IMG/VR virus record: IMGVR_UViG_3300046820_000903
Coordinates: 18,292 to 82,291 of that record
DNA from: a virus
Direction: 5' to 3' (one strand)
Length of the DNA: 64,000 nt
In this document: positions 1 through 6,744 of the stretch, piece after piece
Position numbering within the stretch: position 1 is the first letter of the stretch
Layout: every line of letters begins with the position of its first letter
The notes under the pieces: model-generated
Databases searched by the model: none
The model's input: only the letters and a program-made list of their open reading frames with translations
Told to the model about the DNA's origin: nothing
Translations under genes and position numbers: made by a program

Positions 1-276
1 GTTCCAAATTTGTGGCTCACGGTCTCCGCGGCGTGTCATGTGATCAAAGATAATGTGTCCAAGTTCGTGACCAAAGCCAAAAATCATTTCACCATCTGAC
101 AACTTGCTAACGAACTCCGAATTGTAGTAAAACTTGCGACCGTCTGTTGCAATAGTCTTGCACCATTCAACTTCTTCCAACTTTAGACGTGTCGCCAAAG
201 GACCCCAGAAGGGATACTTCAAAAGCATAGCAACACGGCTTTTAACTAGTTTATCACGAGCAGGCAATTTAGACAT
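1..276 (-). CDS. Putative metallopeptidase (VWA/DUF2201-like), 3' end cut by window
   Basis: The reading frame is open from ATG at 276 down to base 1, so only the N-terminal 92 residues are visible. They contain GHELGHIIFDH, a classical HExxH zinc-metallopeptidase motif (about residues 72-82), followed by TRRGDR. In the DUF2201 family this N-terminal peptidase-like domain precedes a von Willebrand A domain, and the gene usually sits beside a MoxR-type AAA+ ATPase, as it does here. The start is supported by an AGGAG ribosome site at 285-289 and a sigma70-type promoter at 311-339. The likely role is a MoxR-VWA chaperone or metal-insertion pair acting on a protein target; the substrate is unknown. 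The C-terminal VWA domain is inferred, not seen. Confidence 0.75.
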   Translation of the reverse strand, partial: MSKLPARDKLVKSRVAMLLKYPFWGPLATRLKLEEVEWCKTIATDGRKFYYNSEFVSKLSDGEMIFGFGHELGHIIFDHMTRRGDREPQIWN

Positions 277-310
277 TTTAGGTGGCTCCTATTTGTTTCT
301 GTATGTATCT

Positions 311-339
311 ATTATACTATGTTCTTGGTTCCAGGTCAA
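311..339 (-). promoter_or_regulatory. Sigma70-type early promoter for the metallopeptidase gene
   Basis: On the minus strand: TTGACC (339-334), a 17-bp spacer and a consensus TATAAT (316-311). An A-rich tract lies directly upstream of the -35 box. It lies inside the 3' end of the next upstream gene and fires toward the gene starting at 276. Confidence 0.75.
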
Positions 340-667
340 CCGTTTTTTCTTGTTTATTTTGTGGGCCTGATATATCCCAAATCATTGCTACTTGCGGGTC
401 TCTAAACCAAATATTTTGCTTTGGTATAAAGTCCCAATCCAATCGCTTTAATCCTTGTTCCCTGGCCCATCTGGTAACTTCATTAATTGTGGCTCCTTTG
501 GGATAAGTTCGGACGGACCAACTTTTCCTTTGTTCGCGGAGCCACTCGCTAACATCAGATGGGGTAGGGGGCTGGTCCGTCCAGACCTGGCGGGCTTCTG
601 AGCCGTACATTATTTCTAGTACGGCCCAGTCCCTTGACCTTTTATTCGTCTGTGAGTAAGTTGGCAT
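317..667 (-). CDS. Small protein, possible member of the phage's W-motif small-protein family
   Basis: 116 residues starting at ATG 667, 26 nt inside the end of the MoxR gene, so translation is probably coupled. I do not recognise a characterised family. The C-terminal half (INEVTRWAREQG, then LDWDF, IWFRD and VAMIWDI) follows the layout of the small proteins clustered at 25.5-27.5 kb: a short W-containing helix, an aromatic strand, then an acidic/aromatic strand ending in a W. The relationship is weak and rests on pattern only. Its 3' end overlaps the promoter of the next gene. Early expression is likely because it shares the MoxR transcript. Confidence 0.55.
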   Translation of the reverse strand: MPTYSQTNKRSRDWAVLEIMYGSEARQVWTDQPPTPSDVSEWLREQRKSWSVRTYPKGATINEVTRWAREQGLKRLDWDFIPKQNIWFRDPQVAMIWDISGPQNKQEKTVDLEPRT

Positions 668-1742
668 AGCGTTTGAAGAACTCTGGAAAGTTGGTCATTT
701 TCTTACGATCAAATACAACCTTATAGTTCTTCAATACAGTATGAGCACCCATAATAACCATCTCTGGTTCAAAGTTACTCATCATAAAGCTGAGCCAGTT
801 ATCTGCACTCTTGTTAAAGTCTTCCAACTTGCCGCTTCTCTTGCCATCTTCATAACGTGTACGAAGTTCGTAGCTTAGGCTGGTAACCAAAGCATAAGCG
901 GCTGACACTTCCTTGCTCTTGAAGGTGGTAACTTTGCCTGACAGCACATCTGCTGGATCAGGTAAGTCTGCGGCATGCTTACGGTGTGCCATAAACTTAA
1001 TTGCCATACCTTCGCCAACCAAGCCTGCTACCATATCTGTGTTGGCAGAGTCGGGCATGTCGTCATCCAACATGTCGCTTACAAAACTCCAGGTGCGTGG
1101 AGTAGCAAAGGCACGGTCATGTTGTGTAGGATCAAAATTGTACAAGTCGCCTTTGAACTGTTTCAAGAAGCCCACCACGTGTGGATGGACTTCGTTCATA
1201 ATAGCCCATTGTTCCCAGTCTTCAAAGTCCACTCGGATCTCTAAGTGCATGAAGCGGTTAGCCAGTGGGCTAGGCATACGATATGTAACACCCTTATCAC
1301 CCATTCGGTTACCTGCGGCAATTAGAACTACATTGCCTGGCAATGTGTATTGTCCAACCTTGCGGTTAAGAATAAGCTGGTAAGCCGCGGCCTGAACAGC
1401 AGGAGGGGCAGAGTTAAGTTCGTCTAAGAACAAGAATACAATGTCGTATTCTTTAGCAAAATCTGCACTAGGCAATTCTGAAGGGGTAGCCCACTTCATA
1501 GTGTTATCGCCTTGACTGTAGTAAGGGACACCTTTAATGTCCGTTGGATCCATAAGAGCCATACGCAGGTCGACAACAGCAGAGTTGGGCCACTCTGCGG
1601 CAACCTGGTTCACCATGTCGGACTTGCCAACACCAGGAGGACCCCAAACAAACACCGGGCGGCGTTTTGCAACGGCGCGGCGAAGAATAGGTTTACACTC
1701 GCTAATCTTAACGGTGCGTGTTTCGACTGTATTATTTCCCAT
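642..1742 (-). CDS. MoxR-type AAA+ ATPase
   Basis: 366 residues. Walker A is GPPGVGKS (34-41) and Walker B is VFLFLDELN (about 102-110). Further on, LIAAGNRMGD resembles sensor 1 and PSPLANRF resembles the arginine-finger region. This is the MoxR/RavA-like class of AAA+ chaperones, which remodel or load metal into partner proteins, usually together with a VWA-domain protein. The partner candidate is the HExxH protein immediately downstream. The start at 1742 has an AGGAG site and a consensus promoter 36 nt upstream. Early timing suggests host takeover, but its target is not known. Family assignment is firm; role is inference. Confidence 0.88.
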   Translation of the reverse strand: MGNNTVETRTVKISECKPILRRAVAKRRPVFVWGPPGVGKSDMVNQVAAEWPNSAVVDLRMALMDPTDIKGVPYYSQGDNTMKWATPSELPSADFAKEYDIVFLFLDELNSAPPAVQAAAYQLILNRKVGQYTLPGNVVLIAAGNRMGDKGVTYRMPSPLANRFMHLEIRVDFEDWEQWAIMNEVHPHVVGFLKQFKGDLYNFDPTQHDRAFATPRTWSFVSDMLDDDMPDSANTDMVAGLVGEGMAIKFMAHRKHAADLPDPADVLSGKVTTFKSKEVSAAYALVTSLSYELRTRYEDGKRSGKLEDFNKSADNWLSFMMSNFEPEMVIMGAHTVLKNYKVVFDRKKMTNFPEFFKRYANLLTDE

Positions 1743-1777
1743 TTGGTGGCTCCTACTTAGGGTGTGTTAAAAATTTA

Positions 1778-1806
1778 ATTATAGCAAAGAATGAGGTATT
1801 TGTCAA
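1778..1806 (-). promoter_or_regulatory. Perfect-consensus sigma70 promoter for the MoxR gene
   Basis: On the minus strand: TTGACA (1806-1801), exactly 17 bp, then TATAAT (1783-1778). Both hexamers match the E. coli consensus. The predicted start is near 1771, giving a leader of about 30 nt that contains an AGGAG site. Confidence 0.85.
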
Positions 1807-1824
1807 TACCCCATTCCGTTGTAT

Positions 1825-2193
1825 TTAGGCAACTGCTTTTGGCAACTCGCGGCCTTCGGGCATAACTTGAGCGATAAACTCGCTTGAGTCAATTTGCTCT
1901 TTAGTCATTGGCTCTGGCAGTTCTACAAATTTAACATCTGTACAACCAGCACGGACCAAGGTACGAGTACGGCGCTTGTCGTTAGTGTAGCGAAAGGCAC
2001 CACGACCCTTTTTGTCAACAGCATATCCAACGTGGGTGAAAGTTTCACCAGCGATAACTTCTGCAATAGCGGCTTCAACGACAGCAGGTGCTACTACAGG
2101 AGCGGCAACTACCATTTCCATGACACCAGCGGCACGAGCACGAGCGGCACGTTTACGAATAGCGTCGGGGGTTTGCGAAAGAACTTTAGACAT
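1825..2193 (-). CDS. Hypothetical small basic protein
   Basis: 122 residues, family not recognised. The N-terminus is strongly basic and helical (DAIRKRAARARAAG, about residues 10-23), followed by an Ala/Val-rich stretch (24-50). The C-terminal half (GYAVDKKGRGAFRYTNDKRRTRTL) looks like a small folded domain that could bind nucleic acid. It is the first gene of its own early transcript, with a promoter at 2253-2281 and a 5' stem-loop. Early position plus basic charge would suit a host-takeover or nucleic-acid-binding role, but that is inference only. Confidence 0.7.
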   Translation of the reverse strand: MSKVLSQTPDAIRKRAARARAAGVMEMVVAAPVVAPAVVEAAIAEVIAGETFTHVGYAVDKKGRGAFRYTNDKRRTRTLVRAGCTDVKFVELPEPMTKEQIDSSEFIAQVMPEGRELPKAVA

Positions 2194-2225
2194 ATAAAAA
2201 CTCCAATTTGTTTGTTGAGTGTGTT

Positions 2226-2246
2226 ATTGCAGAACCGTTCCGCAAT
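2226..2246 (-). promoter_or_regulatory. 10-bp stem-loop at the predicted 5' end of the 122-residue gene's mRNA
   Basis: On the minus strand ATTGCGGAAC pairs with GTTCTGCAAT (one G-T wobble) around a single central base, a near-perfect inverted repeat. It begins seven bases after the -10 box, that is at predicted +1. It could protect the mRNA 5' end, or act at DNA level as an operator. Confidence 0.55.
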
Positions 2247-2252
2247 AGTGTT

Positions 2253-2281
2253 ACTATACTACAGACCCAGATCCTTGTCAA
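2253..2281 (-). promoter_or_regulatory. Sigma70-type early promoter
   Basis: On the minus strand: TTGACA (2281-2276), a 17-bp spacer and TATAGT (2258-2253). The extended upstream context AAAAACAGG resembles that of the promoters at 334-339 and 2456-2461. Confidence 0.8.
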
Positions 2282-2423
2282 CCTGTTTTTGGTTCTTTGC
2301 GTGTCGTTTATATGCAACACGACTCTGCTCAACCTTACCTTTAAAAGGGGTATTTGCAGAGTACAGTTCCACACAACGGCGCTTTGAACGCTCAAGTTTG
2401 ATTGTGATAGTAGTCCGTTTCAT
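2259..2423 (-). CDS. 54-residue basic protein
   Basis: The frame ATG 2423 to TAG 2259 encodes 54 residues, starting MKRTTITIKLERSKRRC, with many Lys/Arg residues throughout (for example AYKRHAKNQKQVDKD). No known family is recognised. It is supported by a well-formed sigma70 promoter immediately upstream whose -10 box ends 9 nt before the ATG. With no Shine-Dalgarno sequence, it would be translated from an almost leaderless mRNA. Its last codons overlap the spacer of the next promoter. Small, basic and very early products in T4-like phages often bind host proteins or nucleic acids, but nothing here shows the target. Confidence 0.6.
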   Translation of the reverse strand: MKRTTITIKLERSKRRCVELYSANTPFKGKVEQSRVAYKRHAKNQKQVDKDLGL

Positions 2424-2432
2424 AGTGTTACT

Positions 2433-2461
2433 ATTATATGTGTTTTAGAGCCAAGAGTCAA
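2433..2461 (-). promoter_or_regulatory. Sigma70-type early promoter with upstream phased A-tracts
   Basis: On the minus strand: TTGACT (2461-2456), a 17-bp spacer and TATAAT (2438-2433). Four A-tracts of 5-6 bp lie immediately upstream (see the separate entry). The predicted start falls 0-3 nt before the ATG at 2423. Confidence 0.8.
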
Positions 2462-2465
2462 CCGG

Positions 2466-2501
2466 TTTTTGCACTTTTTTGACTCTTTTTTGTTGTTTTT
2501 T
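2466..2501 (-). promoter_or_regulatory. Phased A-tracts (curved DNA / UP-element-like)
   Basis: Read on the minus strand, A-tracts occupy 2501-2496, 2491-2486, 2480-2475 and 2470-2466. Their starts are spaced 10, 11 and 10 bp apart, in phase with the helix. Such phasing is known to give intrinsic curvature, and A-rich DNA just upstream of -35 is known to bind the RNA polymerase alpha subunit. Confidence 0.6.
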
Positions 2502-2507
2502 GCAACT

Positions 2508-2526
2508 CTGCTTAAAAAATAAGCAG
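2508..2526. terminator. Hairpin between divergent transcripts
   Basis: CTGCTTA and TAAGCAG form a perfect 7-bp stem with a 5-nt A loop. A second small inverted repeat, AGTAC-TTT-GTACT, follows at 2530-2542. They lie between the early minus-strand promoter and the late plus-strand gene. They may stop antisense transcription or form a 5' structure; no classical U-tract follows. Confidence 0.3.
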
Positions 2527-2549
2527 ATTAGTACTTTGTACTACTTTGC

Positions 2550-2555
2550 TAAATA
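2550..2555 (+). promoter_or_regulatory. T4-late-like promoter box TAAATA
   Basis: TTGCTAAATA with TAAATA at 2550-2555, then five bases, then ATG 2561. The same TTGCTAAATA-N5-ATG arrangement occurs at 3919 on the other strand. T4 late promoters have TATAAATA at -10. Confidence 0.55.
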
Positions 2556-2560
2556 TGGTT

Positions 2561-3259
2561 ATGAATCCACGCCAAATTTTATCAGCCGCTTTTACAGCAA
2601 ACGGAGGTATTGCTGACTTTAGACCTCAATCAAATGCACTTGTTCCATTGGTGCTACCTGCGCCAGTTGGCACTTCAAACTTTTGGGTCAAGGGTCATAG
2701 CTTTCAGCTCAGTGAACGTGTTTGGCAAAACAACAATTCTGTTAAAGTAGTTGGGTTGGTATTCCATTGGTTCCTTGCACAAGATACAGGTGTTGAAACA
2801 TCTTTAGCAAATAAAATTAATCCGTTGCTTGCATCTGAAGTCTACTATTTTAGAACCACTGACATGGCATGGATGGGCACGGCAGTGACGCAACTATATC
2901 CAACTATTGGTTCATTTTTAAGAATTCCAGATCTTACACAAAATCTTACATTTTGGATTAAAAACGATACACCAGTTGCCGCCCCAGAGGTTAGTAATGT
3001 TGACCAAAGCTTTTACTGTTCAGTGAGAGCAGGCAAGCCACTACTTACTGCTCCTAGCATCATGAATTCCAACTCAGCAACTATGTCAGATCGTGTAATT
3101 GCTTCGAAGATACCTTTGAACATCAGTTGGAGAACAGAAGGTACTAAGTTAAAGTTTGGTTCAACTGGATTAAACTTTAGAATTGAAACGTTAAACAGCA
3201 GAATAGATCAAGTTGAAGTAAAGCTCGGCAGTACAAACACAGCACTTGTTAGAATTTAA
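2561..3259 (+). CDS. Unknown plus-strand late gene
   Basis: 232 residues, family not recognised. The start MNPRQILSAAF is chosen because TAAATA lies five bases before it; TTG 2546 and ATG 2555 are alternatives. The sequence is rich in short beta-prone segments (FWVKGHSFQL, VVGLVFHWFL, FYCSVRAG), with NTALVRI at the C-terminus and no membrane segment. This composition suits a virion or tail-associated beta protein. Its stop overlaps the stop of the convergent gene 3256-3639 by 4 nt. It is the only plus-strand gene for 40 kb and has its own late-type promoter. Function is unknown. Confidence 0.65.
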   Translation: MNPRQILSAAFTANGGIADFRPQSNALVPLVLPAPVGTSNFWVKGHSFQLSERVWQNNNSVKVVGLVFHWFLAQDTGVETSLANKINPLLASEVYYFRTTDMAWMGTAVTQLYPTIGSFLRIPDLTQNLTFWIKNDTPVAAPEVSNVDQSFYCSVRAGKPLLTAPSIMNSNSATMSDRVIASKIPLNISWRTEGTKLKFGSTGLNFRIETLNSRIDQVEVKLGSTNTALVRI

Positions 3260-3639
3260 CTTTTGCGTTGAATAGACCTGCGTAACCCATCAAGCCATAG
3301 CAAGATATCATCGTTTACTAAACGTATTTCTATGGCATCGTTTTCCCCAAAAATACGGAAGTAACCTGCTCCGTGGTAGTAAGGCCAATCTAAGTGTTGC
3401 TCGAGACCAATCAAATGCCCAGGCTTTGGACTCCAACCAGGAGGCATTTGATAAGACCAATATCGAAAGTGTGGTTTCATTAGTTCCCAACCAAAAGCAG
3501 TTAAGCGCAAACCTTTTTGCCGTCCTGGCTGGTAGTTTTTAAACACCGTGTATGGTGTTATTTTTGTTGCCTCCCATATATGAGGCACAGGATACTGAGC
3601 TAGGTACTCAGTTATCTTTAAAGCTAGTTCCTGACTCAT
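3256..3639 (-). CDS. Hypothetical protein
   Basis: 127 residues from ATG 3639 (MSQELALK); a longer TTG start at 3666 is less likely. Family not recognised. It has many Trp, Tyr and Pro residues (HIWEATKITPY, HFRYWSYQMPPGW, LDWPYYHGAGYFRIFG) and ends IRLVNDDILLWLDGLRR. The final strand (GYFRIFGENDAIEIRLV ... LLWL) is faintly like the small W-motif proteins at 25-27 kb. It overlaps the preceding gene by 32 nt and shares its late-type promoter. Confidence 0.6.
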   Translation of the reverse strand: MSQELALKITEYLAQYPVPHIWEATKITPYTVFKNYQPGRQKGLRLTAFGWELMKPHFRYWSYQMPPGWSPKPGHLIGLEQHLDWPYYHGAGYFRIFGENDAIEIRLVNDDILLWLDGLRRSIQRKS

Positions 3640-3919
3640 TGATTTTGCGACCTTGTTTGAGTTCAACTACACTAAAATCTGTAGTTTTAAACATTTTGTT
3701 CAAACGGTCAGACAAGTTAAATGCATGTCCGGGGTTAGAAAAACTTACCTTTTTATATTTTGGCCCTGGGTACGAAACCAAGCTATTCAGGGTACGTAAG
3801 TTAATAGGTTTGTCTTTATAGAATACGGCATATATAGCGTCAGCCGCGAGCACCTCTTCACTTTTATACGTGCGAGGGTTTGTATTTGTTAGTATTATTG
3901 TTGGCTTAGGTCTGCTCAT
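3608..3919 (-). CDS. Hypothetical protein behind a late-type promoter
   Basis: 103 residues from ATG 3919 (MSRPKPTIIL). The ATG lies five bases after a TAAATA box and has no Shine-Dalgarno sequence. An in-frame TTG at 3934 would include the promoter box and is rejected. The sequence has a YKSEEVLAADAIYAVFYKDKPINLRTLNSL stretch that looks like a small alpha/beta domain, and no known motif. It heads a two-gene minus-strand transcript with 3256-3639. Confidence 0.6.
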   Translation of the reverse strand: MSRPKPTIILTNTNPRTYKSEEVLAADAIYAVFYKDKPINLRTLNSLVSYPGPKYKKVSFSNPGHAFNLSDRLNKMFKTTDFSVVELKQGRKINESGTSFKDN

Positions 3920-3924
3920 GCACT

Positions 3925-3930
3925 TATTTA
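3925..3930 (-). promoter_or_regulatory. T4-late-like promoter box TAAATA
   Basis: Minus-strand TTGCTAAATA, box at 3930-3925, then AGTGC, then ATG 3919. The spacing would put +1 on the start codon. Confidence 0.55.
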
Positions 3931-3967
3931 GCAAAAGTGCGTATTTAATGGACCTATTAACTACAGC

Positions 3968-4321
3968 TTAAATTGTTGTTTTGGTAGAATGAATAGTCTT
4001 TAGCTTACTGCCGTATGCTACTACACAGCTAATTTCACGATTTTTATTGTCTGTTAGTACAAGAGTCCATTCTCTAGTTTCTCTATTTGCCCAAAAAGAC
4101 ATCACAAACAGATCATCAACTACGCCAGTGGCAATGATATCTTCATTATTGGCATTTAAAGTTGCTCCTACTTCTATGCTAGGGCCGCAAGTCCATTTGC
4201 TATCAACTACAACACTTGCGGCCAACACTGGGATACACTTTGCTATAAGATATAGCAATAATCCAAATATGGCAATTTTAGTTATAAGTGGCCGCCAGCC
4301 ATTGAGTATGTTGTTGAGCAT
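3968..4321 (-). CDS. Small exported protein
   Basis: 117 residues from ATG 4321, which follows an AAGG site. Upstream in-frame starts at 4345 and 4354 are possible. The N-terminus has a basic stretch and a hydrophobic segment (IAIFGLLLYLIAKCIPVLAA, about 16-35) that reads as a signal peptide or membrane anchor. The mature part contains WTCGP near its start and REISCVVAYG near its end, with WANRETREWTLVLTD between them, so one disulphide in the periplasm is plausible. Short proteins with this Cys...W-N-x-x-T...Cys layout are common but uncharacterised in T4-like phages. It overlaps the end of the RNase H gene by 44 nt. Confidence 0.6.
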   Translation of the reverse strand: MLNNILNGWRPLITKIAIFGLLLYLIAKCIPVLAASVVVDSKWTCGPSIEVGATLNANNEDIIATGVVDDLFVMSFWANRETREWTLVLTDNKNREISCVVAYGSKLKTIHSTKTTI

Positions 4322-5261
4322 TATCTGAAGCCTTCTGTAATCCATACTTACCACAGAACTTCATAAAATGTGGTCCTACAGAGGGATTACGTTCTTTCTG
4401 TACAGCTTCGGCAATGGTTTGATCGAGGATAGCTTTAATATTGTCGGGTTGTGCTGTTAAGTCAATAATAGCTTTGTTGCGCTCGTAATCATCTCTAACC
4501 AAATGTTCGACACCTTCGTGGTCGGACCAACGTTGCAACATTAGATTGTTCCACATGAATCCGCGGTTGTTTCTGTCGGCAAAGGCCTCACGGAGACCAA
4601 CCTTATTCTTTGTCCCCTTCTCACGTACTCCCGGATACGCAGAGAAGACATTGTCGGAGGTGTCGCCACGCATACACTTCTCAAAGAGTAGCCATTGTGG
4701 GTCTGGTGCGGCTTTGATTTCACCAGTCTTTTTATCTTTAATAGGCTTACGCTTGTCATCAAAGTATCCTTCATGTGTAGTTAATACGCCCGAGATACCA
4801 TTGAACAATTGAACATTAGGTGCAATGAGTTGTTCAAAGTCTGTGTCGCTTGAAACGATAATGTGGTTATCGCTTGGATGCAATTGGATCCAGCGAGCAA
4901 TGAAGTCATCGGCTTCGCATACAGGATTGCGTAGTACTGTTACGTTAGTCTTAGTGCTAATGTACTCGTAGAACTTGTCAAAGCTTTCCCAAAACAGCTT
5001 TTCTTCTTCTGCCTCTGCGGTAGTATGTTTAGCACGACCTTCTGCACGATTGGCTTTATAAGGAAGATAGACATCTTTGCGCCAGCTACGACCTTCAAAG
5101 CAGAACACAACATGTTTGCCCTGACGATCTCTCCACTCACGTAGAACAGATGCAAGAATAATGTGATAGCTCATGGCCACACGTTCTTCTGGATCACCAG
5201 TACGGATCACGTGCCGTGCGCGAAAGAATAGATTAGCGGCGTCAACGATTAGATAGCTCAT
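4278..5261 (-). CDS. rnh: RNase H / 5'-3' exonuclease (FEN family, T4 Rnh type)
   Basis: 327 residues, slightly longer than T4 RNase H (about 305). The acidic metal ligands of the FEN/PIN fold are visible: LIVDAANLF (4-12), FCFEGRSWRKD with the arch YLPYKANR (53-70), EADDFIARW (about 116-124), SSDTDFEQL (about 137-145) and RGDTSDN (about 199-205). T4 RNase H removes RNA primers from lagging-strand fragments. The gene has its own early promoter whose -10 box ends six bases before the ATG, with no ribosome site, so the message is probably leaderless. Assignment is firm. Confidence 0.88.
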   Translation of the reverse strand: MSYLIVDAANLFFRARHVIRTGDPEERVAMSYHIILASVLREWRDRQGKHVVFCFEGRSWRKDVYLPYKANRAEGRAKHTTAEAEEEKLFWESFDKFYEYISTKTNVTVLRNPVCEADDFIARWIQLHPSDNHIIVSSDTDFEQLIAPNVQLFNGISGVLTTHEGYFDDKRKPIKDKKTGEIKAAPDPQWLLFEKCMRGDTSDNVFSAYPGVREKGTKNKVGLREAFADRNNRGFMWNNLMLQRWSDHEGVEHLVRDDYERNKAIIDLTAQPDNIKAILDQTIAEAVQKERNPSVGPHFMKFCGKYGLQKASDNAQQHTQWLAATYN

Positions 5262-5267
5262 GTGTGT

Positions 5268-5296
5268 ATTGTAGCAAGAGCTACTAGAAAAGTCAA
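5268..5296 (-). promoter_or_regulatory. Sigma70-type early promoter for RNase H
   Basis: On the minus strand: TTGACT (5296-5291), 17 bp, TACAAT (5273-5268). ACACAC then separates the -10 box from ATG 5261, implying a leaderless mRNA. Confidence 0.75.
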
Positions 5297-5616
5297 GCCT
5301 GATTACGAGTTTTATTGTTTGTTGCCATTCGGCCCGCTTCGGCTATAAATGAGCCATCTGCCATCCCATCCATACCAACATTACGGCAGAGTTCGGTGAA
5401 CCAACCATCAACGATTTCTTCTGGTGTAGCACCTCTAAAACCATTTTCTCTTAGGAACAGCACAAAGGCAGGATTCCATTCAAGTTCGAAATAACCTTGC
5501 TTTGGATTATTAGGATCAACATGTGCGGCAATAACATTAACCCATGGGTCTGGATTATCCTTCATTGACTTTGCAGTTGGTTTACGTTTGAATAGATTCT
5601 TAATATAGGTTAGCAT
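5293..5616 (-). CDS. Conserved-type hypothetical phage protein
   Basis: 107 residues. A basic N-terminus (TYIKNLFKRKP) is followed by NPDPWVNVIAAHVDP and GYFELEWNPAFVLFLRENGF, then a helical tail. I recall similar short proteins in T4-like marine phages but no function. ATG 5616 sits five bases after a TAAGTA box, so it probably comes from a late, leaderless transcript. Its 3' end overlaps the RNase H promoter. Confidence 0.6.
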   Translation of the reverse strand: MLTYIKNLFKRKPTAKSMKDNPDPWVNVIAAHVDPNNPKQGYFELEWNPAFVLFLRENGFRGATPEEIVDGWFTELCRNVGMDGMADGSFIAEAGRMATNNKTRNQA

Positions 5617-5621
5617 ATGAA

Positions 5622-5627
5622 TACTTA
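5622..5627 (-). promoter_or_regulatory. Late-like promoter box TAAGTA
   Basis: Minus-strand AATAAGTA, then TTCAT, then ATG 5616. It differs from the TAAATA boxes at one base and keeps the same five-base spacing. Confidence 0.4.
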
Positions 5628-5652
5628 TTTTGAGAAGTTACCGGTAAACAGC

Positions 5653-6564
5653 CTAATTTGCTTTTAAGTCAAGGAAGTTATCCCACTTATATGCCTTATG
5701 AAAGAAAAAGTTAAAATACTTTTGTGGAACAGCGTGTGAATACGAACCATTTCCACGAAGACCTCTGTCCATTACTTTAGTAAACATGAACTCGTCTTTG
5801 AACTGTTTTTGCATTAATGCAACTTTATTTGTTGAAAATGCCACTGGTAAAAAGTTGGTAGTATCAATGATCCATTGAAACAGCGCCATACCTCTAGGAT
5901 GTTTAGGATAAATGTCATCCATTACAATTATAGCGTTGTCATTTATGTAGTTGGTAGTAAGGTCTTGAAAAATTTCTTGATTCTCTTCAAACGAATCAGC
6001 GGCAAGATCAAACATCACCAAATCAAATTTTCTCTGACCTGGAATGCTCTTTAGGCTAACGTACATTTCTCTATGAGGTGGATTGTCTATTTTGTAAAAG
6101 GTTGTAAACTTCTGCCAAAAAATAACAAACTCTTCTACAGTTGACGGCGGAACACAATATTTGCCGTGTACTTCAAACATTTGTTGCTTCTCGGGATTAA
6201 TGTTTTCCAGCTTCCATGTGTCTAGATGAAATTTCTTTAAGAACTTTCCTGAAAACATATCATGTCCTCTAATGAAATTTGCAAGTTCTTTTACATAGGT
6301 GCAGTTATCTATTAGAGTCCAATTGAATTTTTTATTGTCTCCGTATAGTGTATGCAATTGTTCTGTTAAGATAGGAAGCATACCAAAATAGCTACCAAGG
6401 TCAAGTATATGTTTTGGATTGTGAGCTTCCATGAGAAGTGCAAAAAATACACAATCGGGATAGTGAAAGTTTAATGCAATATCTGGTTCATATAATGAAC
6501 TACGATCTATCGTTTTGAAGCCTTGCCATATAAAGTTTTCTGTAATTCGAGGTATGTTTAGCAT
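5653..6564 (-). CDS. Putative class I SAM-dependent methyltransferase
   Basis: 303 residues. ILDLGSYFGMLP (about 53-64) matches the glycine-rich SAM-binding loop. FDLVMFDLAADSF and IIVMDDIYPKHPRG match later strands of a Rossmann methyltransferase. No DNA-methyltransferase catalytic motif (N/D-PPY) is seen, so a small-molecule, sugar or protein substrate is likelier. The start at 6564 overlaps the stop of the upstream Fe-S-type gene by one base. It belongs to the long early minus-strand transcript that begins near 10949. Confidence 0.7.
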   Translation of the reverse strand: MLNIPRITENFIWQGFKTIDRSSLYEPDIALNFHYPDCVFFALLMEAHNPKHILDLGSYFGMLPILTEQLHTLYGDNKKFNWTLIDNCTYVKELANFIRGHDMFSGKFLKKFHLDTWKLENINPEKQQMFEVHGKYCVPPSTVEEFVIFWQKFTTFYKIDNPPHREMYVSLKSIPGQRKFDLVMFDLAADSFEENQEIFQDLTTNYINDNAIIVMDDIYPKHPRGMALFQWIIDTTNFLPVAFSTNKVALMQKQFKDEFMFTKVMDRGLRGNGSYSHAVPQKYFNFFFHKAYKWDNFLDLKAN

Positions 6565-6740
6565 TAAAAAAATCTGTTTTCGCGCTTTTTAATCTCGATT
6601 AAGACATTATCTCTCCATTCATTGGATTCTCTATACCAGTTGTCTTTTTCATCAAGTGTGCGTGAACAACCGATGCAGAAATCTTTTTCATCTATAACGC
6701 AAATGCCCTGGCAGGGGTTTGATTCATTTGCGTGTTCCAT
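6564..6740 (-). CDS. DUF1289-type small cysteine protein
   Basis: 58 residues from ATG 6740, which has an AAGG site eight bases upstream; ATG 6761 is an alternative. NPCQGICVIDEKDFCIGCSRTLDE carries four cysteines in the DUF1289 pattern (C-x3-C-x8-C-x2-C), followed by a conserved W. Bacterial members are small predicted Fe-S or zinc proteins of unknown function. The upstream gene's stop is 4 nt before this start, so translation is probably coupled. Confidence 0.75.
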   Translation of the reverse strand: MEHANESNPCQGICVIDEKDFCIGCSRTLDEKDNWYRESNEWRDNVLIEIKKRENRFF

Positions 6741-6744
6741 CGTA

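Noticed and set aside
913-1383. A 156-residue plus-strand reading frame opposite the MoxR gene
   Set aside because: Antisense to a clear AAA+ coding region, with no promoter or ribosome site and an unnatural amino-acid composition.
2186-2395. A 69-residue minus-strand reading frame between the 122-residue gene and its upstream neighbour
   Set aside because: It runs through a sigma70 promoter and a 10-bp hairpin, has no ribosome site and overlaps the better-supported 54-residue gene in another frame.
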